Of a stretch of DNA of 64,000 nt, positions 46,175 to 56,850 are shown one piece after another. Position numbers and translations under genes: made by a program. Origin of the DNA: an uncultured Chitinophagaceae bacterium (GTDB taxonomy: Bacteria; Bacteroidota; Bacteroidia; Chitinophagales; Chitinophagaceae); the NCBI GenBank assembly GCA_937873715.1, contig CALMYJ010000027.1:1-64000 (forward strand), in the 5' to 3' direction. The notes beneath the pieces are model-generated. The model did no database searches and was not told where the DNA came from. It saw only the letters and a program-made list of their open reading frames with translations. Position 1 is the stretch's first letter, and each line of letters starts with the position of its first letter.

Positions 46175-49100
46175 TTGCCATTTATGAAGCGTTTTGTACA
46201 GTTTTTTCTCCAGTGTAGTTTTCTTCTGTTACTAGTTACCCGTTCTTTTGGGCAGGATAAGTGTGCGCCAATAGGCTGGGCCTCACAAAATGGCGGAGTA
46301 ACCGGGGGCGGCAACGTGGCACCAACAGTGTGCAGCACCTATACTGCTTTACGCACCGCTTTGCTGTCGTCTACAGTAAGGGTGATACATATTTCGGGTG
46401 AAATTACAGTGCCATCGGGTGGCCGTATCAATATGTCGGATATAACCAATAAAACAGTATTTGGCCTGCCCGGGGCCAAATTGATATCAGCCAATCTTAC
46501 GGCTAATAATTCCGGCATATTATCCCTTCGCCGCTGCCGCAACATTATTTTCCGCAACATAATTTTTGAAGGCCCTGCTGCATACGATGCCGATGGCTGG
46601 GACAATATGACCCTGGATAACTGCACTAATATTTGGGTAGACCATTGCGAATTCCAGGATGGCATGGATGGTAATCTTGACATTAAATCCGGCTCCGATT
46701 TTATTTCTGTTACCTGGTGTAAATTTACTTATAAAAAGCCGGCCATTCCCGGTGGCCCCGGCGGCTCTAACGACCATCGTTTTTCCAATCTTTTCGGCTC
46801 CGGCGATGATGATTTTGGCGACAGAGGCAAGCTGCGTATCACCATGCAGTATTGCTGGTGGGCCGAAGGCTGCAGGGCCCGTATGCCCAGGGTACGCTTT
46901 GGTAAAGTACACATGGTGAACAACCTGTTTAACAGTACCGCTGCTGCTCAATGTATCCAGGCAGGCTTTGAAGCTGATTTGCTGATAGAAAGCAATGTGT
47001 TTGAAAACGTAAGAAGCCCGATAGACCTGATGGCCAATAATTTTACGGCCATCACCGCAAGGAATAATATATTTACCAACACCATCGGTAACACCTCGGG
47101 GAGTGGCACTGCCTTTACACCGCCTTATACTTTAAATATAACCCCCGCTAACCTCGTTAAATCAATTGTAAGCAATACCGGCTGTGGGGCAGGCGCCAAC
47201 CTGCAATCGCCGGAAACCTGCGGCTGTGGTGTATATGCTTTAAACACTACCGTATTGCCTGCGCCGGTGGCAGGCACTATAATTAAATCGCCAGATAATG
47301 AGTTGTATGCGCCAGACAGTGTTGTAACGATTACCGCTATCCCAAATAATGGTTTTGAGTTTCTAAACTGGAGCGGCGATGCTACGGGCAGCAATGCCGT
47401 TACAACTGTAACCATGAATGCAGATAAAAATGTTAGCGCTAATTTTCAGCAGGTAGCGATACCGGTACTCAGTGCAGATGCGGTGCAGCCGGCCTACACC
47501 GGTACATCGAAGCCGTATGTAACGATTGAAGCCGGTAGTGGTAAAACCTCCTATGTTAGTGGTGTGCTCAACGATCCCACCGACCCTGCCGCTATAAATG
47601 GAATCGTATTTACGGTATCCAGCACCAGTGCCAACCTGCAGGTTACCAGCAGTAACACTACCGTGGTGCCGCTGGCCAATGTGGTGGTAACAAAAAGCAA
47701 TGGTAAAACAATTGTACAAATAATACCTGCTGCTGTTGGGTATAGCAGCATTGGGCTTACGGCAGTAAACAGTGCAGGTAGTTCAGCCAAATATACCATC
47801 AACTATGCGGCATCAGCGGCATCTTTTAAACCCGAAATCACCACCTGGCACACATCGGCAGCCGATGCTTCCGCAGCCTCTGCCATCGACAGCAATTATA
47901 TGTTTGTAGCCGATGATGAAACCAATAGCCTCCGGCTGTACCACCGTAGTGAATCTGGTAAAGAACTTTATGCTCTTGATATTACCGCAGCCGTTGGTGC
48001 TTCGGAAGAGTGCGACCTTGAGGGGTCATCCATTAGCATACAACACAATGCCGGTAAGCGTATCTATTGGATTGGCTCTCTCGGTAATAGTAAAAGCGGC
48101 AACCTTAAGCCCGACAGGAACAGGGTGATAGCCACCGATATTACCGGTGATGGTGCCAATGCCACCTTAACGGTAAAAAGCTATTCCACGCAGTTTCGCA
48201 GTGCATTAATCAACTGGGGTAACGGCAACGGGTGGAACTTTTCTGCATCGGCAGCCAGCGGTATAATACCCAAGCGAATTGATGGCTTTAATGTGGAAGG
48301 ACTTACCGTTGCTACCGGCGGCGAAATGGCCTATATCGGCTTCAGGGCACCTTGTGTGCCGGTAAAAGGTACTGCCCCTAACAGTACTAATAGGAAATAT
48401 GCTATCCTTGCCCCGGTTACCAATTTTGAAACAATCATGAATGTTACGGGGCCTTCAGTAGCACTGCCCAATATTGCCGAGCCGATTTTGTTTGACCTCG
48501 GTGGCCTGGGTATCCGCAGTATTGAAAGGCTCAATAACGGCCACTATATTATCGTTGCCGGTTCCTTTACCGGTGGCGGCACACCCGAAGTATATGTATG
48601 GGATGGAGCCGTACCAGATAATCCGGGAGCAAACCCCATCAGTACAACTTCAACCTATGCCCGTTTACAAAAATTGTACCTCGGCGGTTTAGCGCAACTG
48701 GCACAGGTATCGGGAGATGGTGATGCAGACGGGCATCCGGAAGCCGTGATTGCCGATGTGCAGGGCGACAGCCTGCTGCATGTTGAACTAATCAGCGATA
48801 ATGGTACGGTGGATTATTATAATGATGGGAATGAAGCAAAAGCCTTAAGTCGCAACGAGTTTAAAAAATTCAGGAAGGATAATTTTAACTGGTCGCTGAA
48901 TGAAACAGTAAGCCTGAATATAAATATTGCAGGTAGTGGTTCAGGAACGGTTAGCATTGATCCTCCCGGTGGCGTATATACGCCGGGTACCACCGTTACG
49001 CTTACCGCTAATGCCACTACCGGCAGCTTTGCCGGGTGGAGCGGCGGTTTAACCGGGTTCACCAATCCTGTTACACTGGTGCTTACTGCCGACAAAAATA

Positions 49101-50254
49101 TTACCGCCACTTTCAGTCTTAATTTTTCCCGTAAAAAAATTGCTTATGTAACTGACCCCACCGGCGCCACCTACAGCAACGATACCAGGATACTGCCGGC
49201 TTTATACGCTGATACCAATTTGATGGTAACAGAAATTAATGCCAACCAAACCGGTATAGATTACAACCCTTATGATGCTGTTGTTTTTAGTGAAGTGCCT
49301 AACTCGGTGGCACCCGGTGTACTGGCTTTACGGGGTATTAATAAGCCTTTGCTGATGATGAAAGTACATTCGTACCGCATAGCCACCGGTGCCTGGGGCT
49401 GGACAAGTTCTACCACGGCCTATGGTCAAAATACCAGCGAAACAAATATTGTGGTAAGCGATACCACACACCCGATATTTAAAGCTGTAAATTTTGTGAA
49501 TGGTAATGAAGTGCAGGTACTTGCCTCGGTACTTGAAGCCAAAGGACTAACGTATATGAATCCGGCATTTTTTACCACACCGGTAAATGGTACGGTTACA
49601 TCACTGGCTGCCGTAAAAAATAATCCCACACAGGTGAGTGTGCTGCAGATGCCGGCAGGTATATCTATTGCCGGTATTACCGTGCCCCAGGATTTTATAC
49701 AAATTGGTATCAACTCCTCTTCCTATTCCACAGTTACTGCAGATGGTGTGCAAATGGTATTGAATGCCATTTACTGGCTTACCAAACTCAACGAAAATTA
49801 CCTGCCGGTGATATGTGCCTCATCCCCGGCAGCCACCCTGTATTCCAGCATTTCGGGTGCCAGTTACCAGTGGCAGTGGGATACCTGCGGTACCGGTAAT
49901 TGTTTTACCAATATCAGCAACAACAGTAATTTTTCGGGCACCAACAGCAAAGTGCTGCAGTTGAGTAATATACCCACAAGCTGGAACGGCTATCGTTTTC
50001 GTTGTGTGGCTGATGGCAGCAACAGCAATGCCTATACGCTTAAATTTACCAGTACATGGACGGGGGCTTTAAGCAACGACTGGCATACAGCCGGCAACTG
50101 GAGTTGTAATACCGTTCCGGATGAAAATACGGATGTAATTATAAATACAGGCACACCGGTTATTAGTGCCGATGCGGCAGTACGCAGCCTGCTGCTAAGC
50201 AACGGCGCACAGTTATTATTATTGGCGGATAAAAAATTGCTGTTAAAGCAATAG
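46175..50254 (+). CDS. Giant multidomain pectate lyase (PL1)
   Basis: 1,359 residues with a signal peptide. A PL1 pectate-lyase domain fills about 30-350: WVDHCEF (154-160), DGNLDI (165-170) with calcium-binding aspartates, and RMPRVRFG (236-243) with the catalytic arginine. Then come a divergent InlB-like repeat (365-426), a propeller-like region of about 350 residues, a second InlB-like repeat (905-970), a ThuA/GATase-like segment and an Ig-like part. The C-terminus is a module beginning WTGALSNDWHTAGNWSC (from about residue 1295). There is no recognisable type IX sorting tail, so how the protein leaves or attaches to the cell is open. Confidence 0.85.
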   Translation: MPFMKRFVQFFLQCSFLLLLVTRSFGQDKCAPIGWASQNGGVTGGGNVAPTVCSTYTALRTALLSSTVRVIHISGEITVPSGGRINMSDITNKTVFGLPGAKLISANLTANNSGILSLRRCRNIIFRNIIFEGPAAYDADGWDNMTLDNCTNIWVDHCEFQDGMDGNLDIKSGSDFISVTWCKFTYKKPAIPGGPGGSNDHRFSNLFGSGDDDFGDRGKLRITMQYCWWAEGCRARMPRVRFGKVHMVNNLFNSTAAAQCIQAGFEADLLIESNVFENVRSPIDLMANNFTAITARNNIFTNTIGNTSGSGTAFTPPYTLNITPANLVKSIVSNTGCGAGANLQSPETCGCGVYALNTTVLPAPVAGTIIKSPDNELYAPDSVVTITAIPNNGFEFLNWSGDATGSNAVTTVTMNADKNVSANFQQVAIPVLSADAVQPAYTGTSKPYVTIEAGSGKTSYVSGVLNDPTDPAAINGIVFTVSSTSANLQVTSSNTTVVPLANVVVTKSNGKTIVQIIPAAVGYSSIGLTAVNSAGSSAKYTINYAASAASFKPEITTWHTSAADASAASAIDSNYMFVADDETNSLRLYHRSESGKELYALDITAAVGASEECDLEGSSISIQHNAGKRIYWIGSLGNSKSGNLKPDRNRVIATDITGDGANATLTVKSYSTQFRSALINWGNGNGWNFSASAASGIIPKRIDGFNVEGLTVATGGEMAYIGFRAPCVPVKGTAPNSTNRKYAILAPVTNFETIMNVTGPSVALPNIAEPILFDLGGLGIRSIERLNNGHYIIVAGSFTGGGTPEVYVWDGAVPDNPGANPISTTSTYARLQKLYLGGLAQLAQVSGDGDADGHPEAVIADVQGDSLLHVELISDNGTVDYYNDGNEAKALSRNEFKKFRKDNFNWSLNETVSLNINIAGSGSGTVSIDPPGGVYTPGTTVTLTANATTGSFAGWSGGLTGFTNPVTLVLTADKNITATFSLNFSRKKIAYVTDPTGATYSNDTRILPALYADTNLMVTEINANQTGIDYNPYDAVVFSEVPNSVAPGVLALRGINKPLLMMKVHSYRIATGAWGWTSSTTAYGQNTSETNIVVSDTTHPIFKAVNFVNGNEVQVLASVLEAKGLTYMNPAFFTTPVNGTVTSLAAVKNNPTQVSVLQMPAGISIAGITVPQDFIQIGINSSSYSTVTADGVQMVLNAIYWLTKLNENYLPVICASSPAATLYSSISGASYQWQWDTCGTGNCFTNISNNSNFSGTNSKVLQLSNIPTSWNGYRFRCVADGSNSNAYTLKFTSTWTGALSNDWHTAGNWSCNTVPDENTDVIINTGTPVISADAAVRSLLLSNGAQLLLLADKKLLLKQ

Positions 50255-50317
50255 TAAGCAGAAGATCGTATATTTTTATAGCCTTAACTAAAACCTGCAA
50301 ACAACCCTTAAAACATA

Positions 50318-52243
50318 ATGAAGCAACTACTGCTTAGTATTGCCACGGCAATATTATTTACCCAGGCCAGCTTTTCACAAGATTGTATATGGACCGGCGC
50401 AGCTGACTCACTTTGGCAAAACCCTGCCAACTGGAGCTGCGGCAAAGTGCCCGATGCCAACACTGATGTATATGTGCTTGGCGGCACCATTCATGCCCCG
50501 TTAATTGAAGGCGATGTGGTATGCCGCAACCTCTGCCTGCTGGATAGTATGGTGCAATATTTAAAAGATGCGTATGTTTTACTGTCGGGTGATGCTGCCT
50601 ATGGCAACAGGCTCAGCAGTTACTATACCGTGGATAATGACGAAACTATGCTTATTTCCGGTGGCGCCCACGATAATAGCAGGCGTTCGCTGGCACGGTA
50701 TGATTTGTCTCCTTCTAATATGGATTTGCTTGCTCCTTTTAACCGGTTGTATTTTTCTATTTTCAAAACAAATTTTTGTATAAAATTTTTTGGGTTGAAG
50801 ATAGCTTCGGCTTCCGGCTCGGCCACAGCGGTGCAAAATGCAAAGCGATGGTATGGCGAAGCACTAACATTAAAGGCATTGCTTTATTTTGAGTTGATTA
50901 AACATTGGGGTGATGTGCCTTATACCGACAGTGCCACTATAGCGCCTGCTTTTACTTTTCAGGCTTTTGCGGCGCCTAATTTGGGAGGCAATACAGACCG
51001 GGACAGCACTTACGATAAAATTTTGAACGAGCTTTTACTTGCCGAGGATTACCTGCCCTGGAAGAGTGAATTAGCTACCCTTGGCGATACCCTTGACGAG
51101 CGCATCACTAAAGGCTCTGCAAAAGCACTGAGGGCAAGGATTGCATTGTTTGCCGGTGGCTATGCCCTCAGGCAGGATGGAACCATGAGGCGCCGCAGCG
51201 ATTATTTGAATTACTACCAGGTGGCCAAAGATGAATGTTTAAGCCTGATGCATAAAAGGGAGGAGCATACGCTTGCAACTGCTTATAAAACGCTTTGGCA
51301 GGAAGTAATTTGTGCACATAAAATAGATGATGGCTCCGGCGAAATAATGTTGCAGGTAAAAATGGAAAATCTCACAGGGCAATCTAATAGTAAACTGGGT
51401 TATTATAATGGCCCAAGAGCAGGGGGCCAGGGTGCCGCAGCTATAGGACTACTGCCAACTTATTTTTATCTTTTTGACAGTGCCGATACCCGGAGGGATG
51501 TAACGGCAGCACCTTACGATGTGGGAACGGATAATATCACCAAAACCGGCGTGGCCCTGCATCAAATTAGAGATGGAAAATTCAGGCGTAACTGGATTAC
51601 GAACCCGGAAGTGTCGCCAACAAGCACCGCCCAGTATTTTGGACTTAACTGGCCGCTGATACGTTTTGCTGATGTGCTGCTGATGTTTGCCGAAGCCGAC
51701 AACGAATTAAATAACGGACCTACAACTGTCGCCATCGAAGCTTTTGAAGAAGTAAGGAAAAGGGGCTATGGAAATAATGCAGCACTGATTGGAATGACGC
51801 CAACCGGTAAGTCGGATTTTTTTAATGCCATCGTTAAGGAGAGGGCGCTTGAGTTTGGGGGTGAGGGTATCCGTAAGTTTGATTTAATCCGCTGGAATTT
51901 GCTTGAAACAAAAATTTTGGAAACAAGGAGCAATATCAACAAGATGGCCAATAAAGAAGCGCCTTATGAAAGTCTGCCGTTGTACATGTATTATTTTACC
52001 GGCACAACTGCCGATAACAGTGCTATGTGGGTGAATTCACTTTATCATCCTGCGGCGCTTATGGTTATGCCCGGGGCCACCCGTGTAAACTGGACGAATA
52101 CCGCAAACGCCGGTAGCAATATACTTACTGCCACCCTGTTATTTTTTGCCAGCAATTTTACGGCGGGTAAATGTGAGTTGTATCCTTATCCGCAGTGGGT
52201 GAAAGATGCTAATCCGCAGTTGCTGCAAAATTTTGGGTATTAG
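50318..52243 (+). CDS. SusD/RagB-like protein with unusual N-terminal module
   Basis: 641 residues. From about residue 75 on it is a SusD-like glycan-binding protein (LSGDAAYGNRLSSYYTVDND, AKRWYGEALTLKALLYFEL, IVKERALEFGGEGIRKFDL near 507). Residues 20-75, however, are a copy of the WTGA...NWSC..VPD.NTDV module that ends the pectate lyase next door. The signal peptide (ATAILFTQASFSQ) has no lipobox, while SusD proteins are normally lipoproteins, and no SusC gene is adjacent. The gene looks like a fusion or a deletion product. If active, it would bind pectin fragments outside the cell. Confidence 0.78.
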   Translation: MKQLLLSIATAILFTQASFSQDCIWTGAADSLWQNPANWSCGKVPDANTDVYVLGGTIHAPLIEGDVVCRNLCLLDSMVQYLKDAYVLLSGDAAYGNRLSSYYTVDNDETMLISGGAHDNSRRSLARYDLSPSNMDLLAPFNRLYFSIFKTNFCIKFFGLKIASASGSATAVQNAKRWYGEALTLKALLYFELIKHWGDVPYTDSATIAPAFTFQAFAAPNLGGNTDRDSTYDKILNELLLAEDYLPWKSELATLGDTLDERITKGSAKALRARIALFAGGYALRQDGTMRRRSDYLNYYQVAKDECLSLMHKREEHTLATAYKTLWQEVICAHKIDDGSGEIMLQVKMENLTGQSNSKLGYYNGPRAGGQGAAAIGLLPTYFYLFDSADTRRDVTAAPYDVGTDNITKTGVALHQIRDGKFRRNWITNPEVSPTSTAQYFGLNWPLIRFADVLLMFAEADNELNNGPTTVAIEAFEEVRKRGYGNNAALIGMTPTGKSDFFNAIVKERALEFGGEGIRKFDLIRWNLLETKILETRSNINKMANKEAPYESLPLYMYYFTGTTADNSAMWVNSLYHPAALMVMPGATRVNWTNTANAGSNILTATLLFFASNFTAGKCELYPYPQWVKDANPQLLQNFGY

Positions 52244-52435
52244 AAATAGATAAGCTTATCCTGCTTTGCTACAATGCCTTTTCCCCGTTTGTACCAAGAA
52301 CAACGGAAAATGAGGAGTGGCCTTATCGTTTACTGATAACAATTTTCTTTCTCCTTCCAAAAACATTATCCATCACTTCCGGGAGGATAACAAACTTTCT
52401 TCTGTTTGAAAACTTGAACTAAATGTAGAAAATGA

Positions 52436-52476
52436 TACACTAATTCGGATTATTTTCGAATTAGTGCTTTTTATTT
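52436..52476. terminator. Terminator between convergent genes
   Basis: CACTAATTCG (52438-52447) and CGAATTAGTG (52457-52466) form a perfect ten-pair stem followed by CTTTTTATTTT. It lies 195 bases past the SusD-like stop and 72 before the end of ggt. The remaining intergenic bases (52244-52538) show nothing else I can identify. Confidence 0.75.
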
Positions 52477-52538
52477 TACATGCAATTGCTAAGATTGAAT
52501 ACTTAGTAGGAGATACCTGGGAAATCGGGTAGATTATT

Positions 52539-54227
52539 TTAATACCCCGCCGCCGAATCATCGCCACGCTTATCGCCAACGGCAATAATTTTTTTGCCCT
52601 GCACCTGTATCAGTTCGGTACGGCCGATAGGCTCCCTGGGTTTAAGGGTATAACCCATTGCTGTTAACTGGCTGGCGGTATTGCTGTCAAAATCCTCTTC
52701 AACATAAATTATATCCGGTAACCACTGGTGATGAAACTTCGGTTTGTTCACGGCATCTTCAGCATTCATCCCAAATTCAATAATATTTACCAATGTTTGA
52801 AACACACTGGTGGGTATGGTGGTGCCACCGGGTGTACCCACCACTAGATAGGGTTTATTGTTTTTTAATACAATGGTAGGCGTCATACTGCTGAGCATGC
52901 GTTTGCCCGGCGCTATGGCATTTTTTTCATTACCAACAGCGCCATACATATTGGGCACACCGGGCTTAATACTAAAATCATCCATCTCATTATTTAACAA
53001 AAATCCGGCGCCGCTTACCACAGTGCGGCTGCCAAAGTGCCCGTTGAGGGTGGTGGTTACGCTTACCGCATTGCCGGCAGCATCGATTACACTCAGGTGT
53101 GTGGTTTCTTCGCTTTCTTTAATGTTGCCTGCTTTTACAATAGCGCTGCTGCCTGCTTTACCGGGTTCAAAATCCTGCATTCTTGCTGCAATATATTTTT
53201 TACTTACCAGCGTATGCACAGGCACTTGTACAAAATCCGGATCGCCAAGGTATTCGGCACGGTCGGCATAAGCCCGGCGTTCCACTTCCGTCAGCAATTG
53301 TACGCTGGCAGCGGTTTGAAAGCCAAGAGCTGCTATATTTTTATCTTCAATCATCCCCATCATCTGCTGCAGTATAATACCGCCGCTGCTGGGCAGGGGC
53401 ATGGTAATAATATGGTGGTTTTTATAGTCAAACTCCGTTGCCACCCTTTCTTTCACGGTATAGTTTTTTAAATCAGCCAGTGTAATAATGCCCCTGCCTT
53501 TTTGCATTTCGGCCACAATCAGTTTAGCTGTTTCACCTTCATAAAATCCTTTTTGCCCGTAATCACGGATGCGTTTTAAAGTGTTGGCCAAATCTTTTTG
53601 TATAAGGGTATCTCCAGCCTTCCAGGGAGCAGTTTTTACAAAAGCAACGGGCAGGCTGCTGAGTTGCTCAAATTCTTTTTGGTATTCGTTAAAATCGGCA
53701 GCCTGTTCTTCAGTTAATGCAAATCCTTTTTCGGCAAGGCTGATAGCAGGTTGTATCAATGTTTTAAATGAAAGTTTTGCATACTTCATACTGGCAAAAA
53801 GGCCGGCAACGGTACCGGGTATGCCTGCGGATAAATGCCCATCCTGCGATAACTGCAGTTGAGGATTTCCTGCTGCATCGAGGTACATATCTCTTGAAGC
53901 GGCTGCAGGTGCGGTTTCCCTAAAATCAAGGGCAATATTTTTACCGTTACGCAGGTGTGCCACCATAAAGCCGCCGCCGCCAATATTACCGGCGCCGGGA
54001 TATACTACTGCCAGTGCCAATTGTACCGCTATGGCTGCATCTACGGCATTGCCGCCTTTTTTTAAGATAGCCACACCAACTTCGCTGGCCAGGGGGTGTG
54101 CACTCACCACAGCGCCACGGCTTACGCTAATATTTTTTTGTAAGCGGTAATGGTATGGATTGATTTGTGCTGTACTTTGTGCATACACAAAAACAAACAG
54201 GGCTATCCCAAAAGCTCGTATGATCAT
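52539..54227 (-). CDS. ggt: Gamma-glutamyltransferase
   Basis: 562 residues with a signal peptide. It is made as a precursor that cleaves itself before the catalytic threonine in ETTHLSVID, near residue 375. Other motifs include SAHPLASEVG near the start, GGGFMVAHL near 103 and MTPTIVLKNN and VGTPGGTTIPTSV in the small subunit. The enzyme removes gamma-glutamyl groups from glutathione and similar peptides in the periplasm. It is divergent from the M14 gene with 38 bases between starts. Confidence 0.94.
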   Translation of the reverse strand: MIIRAFGIALFVFVYAQSTAQINPYHYRLQKNISVSRGAVVSAHPLASEVGVAILKKGGNAVDAAIAVQLALAVVYPGAGNIGGGGFMVAHLRNGKNIALDFRETAPAAASRDMYLDAAGNPQLQLSQDGHLSAGIPGTVAGLFASMKYAKLSFKTLIQPAISLAEKGFALTEEQAADFNEYQKEFEQLSSLPVAFVKTAPWKAGDTLIQKDLANTLKRIRDYGQKGFYEGETAKLIVAEMQKGRGIITLADLKNYTVKERVATEFDYKNHHIITMPLPSSGGIILQQMMGMIEDKNIAALGFQTAASVQLLTEVERRAYADRAEYLGDPDFVQVPVHTLVSKKYIAARMQDFEPGKAGSSAIVKAGNIKESEETTHLSVIDAAGNAVSVTTTLNGHFGSRTVVSGAGFLLNNEMDDFSIKPGVPNMYGAVGNEKNAIAPGKRMLSSMTPTIVLKNNKPYLVVGTPGGTTIPTSVFQTLVNIIEFGMNAEDAVNKPKFHHQWLPDIIYVEEDFDSNTASQLTAMGYTLKPREPIGRTELIQVQGKKIIAVGDKRGDDSAAGY

Positions 54228-54265
54228 CGTAAAAAAATTATTGCACTAAAATTAACTGCTCTTTT

Positions 54266-56776
54266 ATGAAAAGATTTGTATGTCTGTTAACCGTTTTTAT
54301 TGGCAGTACCGCTCTCTTTGCCCAAAACTTAAAAAGCCCGGATGCATTTTTAGGCTATCCGCTTGGCAGTAAATATACACCGCACTATAAAATTGTGGAG
54401 TATTTTAATTATGTGGCTGCTACCTTACCCACCCAGGTAAAGCTGGTGCAATATGGCAGCACCAATGAAGGCAGGCCGCTGTTACTGGCTCATGTAGCTT
54501 CTGCTGAAAATATGAACAGGCTTGGCGAAATAAGGGAAAATAACCTGCGCCTTACCGGTATGCTCAGTGATAAACCTGCTGATGTAAAAAATGCACCCGC
54601 CATTGTGTGGCTAAGCTACAATGTGCATGGCAACGAAACCAGCAGCAGCGAAGTGGCCATGAAAGTATTGTATGAATTGCTGAATCCTGCCAATATGCAA
54701 ACAAAGGATTTTTTAAAAAACACCGTAGTGCTGATTGATCCCTGTATTAACCCGGATGGACGTGACCGTTATGTACACTGGCAGGCGCAAATGATGGGTA
54801 AAAAAGTAAACCCTGATCCCATCGCAAGGGAGCACATGGAGCCCTGGCCCGGCGGCAGAACCAACCATTATAATTTTGACCTTAACCGGGATTGGGCCTG
54901 GCAAACACAAATAGAAACCCAGCAACGCATTAAAATGTACAACCAGTGGATGCCGCATGTACACAGCGATTACCACGAGCAGGGGTACAACAGTCCCTAC
55001 TATTTTGCACCTGCAGCACAGCCTTATCATGAAGTGATTACACCTTTCCAGCGCAGCTTCCAGGTGGAGCTGGGTAAAAACAATGCCAAATATTTTGATG
55101 CCAACGGCTGGCTGTTTTTTACCAAAGAAGTATTTGATTTGTTTTACCCCTCTTACGGCGATACCTATCCCATTTATAATGGTGCCATTGGTATGACGTT
55201 TGAACAGGGTGGTCATTCCCGTGCCAGCACGGCTGTAATTACCCATACCGGTGATACGCTTACGCTGAAAGACAGGATTGACCACCACTACAGCACCAGC
55301 TTCAGTACGCTGGAAGTAGTGAGCCAGCATAAAGACAAGCTGGTAAATGCCTTTAAACAGTTTTTTGATAACAGCAACAATAATGGTGTTGGCGAATACA
55401 AAACATTTGTAGTAACTGAAACCGGGAACAGCAAAATCAGCAGCCTGAAAAAACTGCTGGATGTGAATGGAATACAATACAGCTACAGCAGCGGCCAGGT
55501 GCTGAAAGGCTTTAACTATTTTACCCAGAAGGAAGAAAGCTTCACTACTAATAACAGCCTGCTGATAAGTACCTACCAGCCTAAAGGGGTATTGGCCAAA
55601 GTATTGTTTGAACCTAAATCAAAACTGGTGGATTCTGCTACTTATGATATCACTGCCTGGGCCATGCCTTATGCTTACGGTTTACAGGCTTATGCAGTAA
55701 AAGAAAAAATAACACCTGCATCCAAAACAGTTACCGGGGTAACGCCTGCCGTTATTCCTGTAGATGCTTACGGGTATTTAATTAATTATAACTCTTTTGA
55801 AGAAGCCAAAATGCTGGCAGCATTGCTAAATGCCGGTATCAAAGTGCGCTTTGCCGAATACGATTTTACAGTAGCAGAAAAAAAATTCGGCAGGGGCACC
55901 TTAATTGTGCTCCGCAAAGGAAATGAAGATAAAATTGATAAACTACAGCAGGCTGCCCTGCAGTTTAAGGCATCTGTAACCCCTATCAGTACAGGCTTTA
56001 TGGATAGTGGTTTTGACTTTGGCAGCCACAAAGTACGGTTTATCAAAAAGCCCAGCGTGGCGATGGTTACCGGCAAAGGGGCCTGGGCCGAAAGTGCAGG
56101 TGAAGTGTGGCATTTGTTTGATCAGCAGTTAGATTATCCCATTACCCTTATCAATGCTGAAGATTTGGCTAACGTAAGTTTGAAAAACATTGATGTACTG
56201 ATTGTGCCAGGAGGCCGTTATAAATTTTTAAGTGACAAAGATGCCTCAGGTTTTTTAAAGGATTGGCTGAAACAGGGTGGCAGGCTGGTGGCCATTGAAA
56301 ATGCCGTAAACCAAATGGCAGGTGCAGAGTTTGGTATAAAAATGAAAAAAGAAGATGACAAAGACAAGAAAGAAGAAGAGGCAAAACCAAGCTATGAAGA
56401 TTTAAAATTGTTTGCCGAAAACGAACATGATGGTATCAAAAGTTATATAGCCGGGGCTATCTATCGCATCGATTTAGATACCACACATCCGCTGGCATTT
56501 GGCCTGGGCAAATATTTTTACACTTTAAAGCAGGATGATAATGTATATGAATTTTTAAAGGATGGCTGGAATGTGGGAGTGATTAAAAAAGATAATTATA
56601 CGGCCGGCTTTGTAGGCAGTAAAATAAAAGATAAAATTAAAGATGCCCTGATGATTGGAGAGCAGGGCTATGGTAAAGGCAGCATTGTGTATTTACCGGA
56701 TAATCCCATCTTCCGCAATTTTTGGGAAAGCGGTAAGCTGCTGCTCAGTAATGCAGTTTTCTTTTCGGGCCACTGA
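54266..56776 (+). CDS. M14-family zinc carboxypeptidase with C-terminal GATase-like domain
   Basis: 836 residues with a signal peptide ending near FAQ. The zinc site is H121 and E124 (VHGNETSSS) plus H237 (SDYHEQG), and the catalytic glutamate is probably E313 in MTFEQGGHS. The last 230 residues resemble a class I glutamine-amidotransferase fold (SVAMVTGKGAWAESAGEVW, IDVLIVPGGRYKFL), with a Lys/Glu-rich insert near 690-710. No catalytic cysteine is evident, so this part is probably structural or binding. It should be a periplasmic or secreted peptidase. Confidence 0.86.
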   Translation: MKRFVCLLTVFIGSTALFAQNLKSPDAFLGYPLGSKYTPHYKIVEYFNYVAATLPTQVKLVQYGSTNEGRPLLLAHVASAENMNRLGEIRENNLRLTGMLSDKPADVKNAPAIVWLSYNVHGNETSSSEVAMKVLYELLNPANMQTKDFLKNTVVLIDPCINPDGRDRYVHWQAQMMGKKVNPDPIAREHMEPWPGGRTNHYNFDLNRDWAWQTQIETQQRIKMYNQWMPHVHSDYHEQGYNSPYYFAPAAQPYHEVITPFQRSFQVELGKNNAKYFDANGWLFFTKEVFDLFYPSYGDTYPIYNGAIGMTFEQGGHSRASTAVITHTGDTLTLKDRIDHHYSTSFSTLEVVSQHKDKLVNAFKQFFDNSNNNGVGEYKTFVVTETGNSKISSLKKLLDVNGIQYSYSSGQVLKGFNYFTQKEESFTTNNSLLISTYQPKGVLAKVLFEPKSKLVDSATYDITAWAMPYAYGLQAYAVKEKITPASKTVTGVTPAVIPVDAYGYLINYNSFEEAKMLAALLNAGIKVRFAEYDFTVAEKKFGRGTLIVLRKGNEDKIDKLQQAALQFKASVTPISTGFMDSGFDFGSHKVRFIKKPSVAMVTGKGAWAESAGEVWHLFDQQLDYPITLINAEDLANVSLKNIDVLIVPGGRYKFLSDKDASGFLKDWLKQGGRLVAIENAVNQMAGAEFGIKMKKEDDKDKKEEEAKPSYEDLKLFAENEHDGIKSYIAGAIYRIDLDTTHPLAFGLGKYFYTLKQDDNVYEFLKDGWNVGVIKKDNYTAGFVGSKIKDKIKDALMIGEQGYGKGSIVYLPDNPIFRNFWESGKLLLSNAVFFSGH

Positions 56777-56850
56777 AGTACAGAGGCCGATTTAGATGCG
56801 GAATAATATAGATGCGGCTTTAACATTTTACTTACAACAGATGTATAAAC

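Noticed and set aside
54713..55477. 254-residue minus-strand frame
   Set aside because: It lies wholly inside the M14 gene on the other strand, whose zinc and catalytic motifs are intact.
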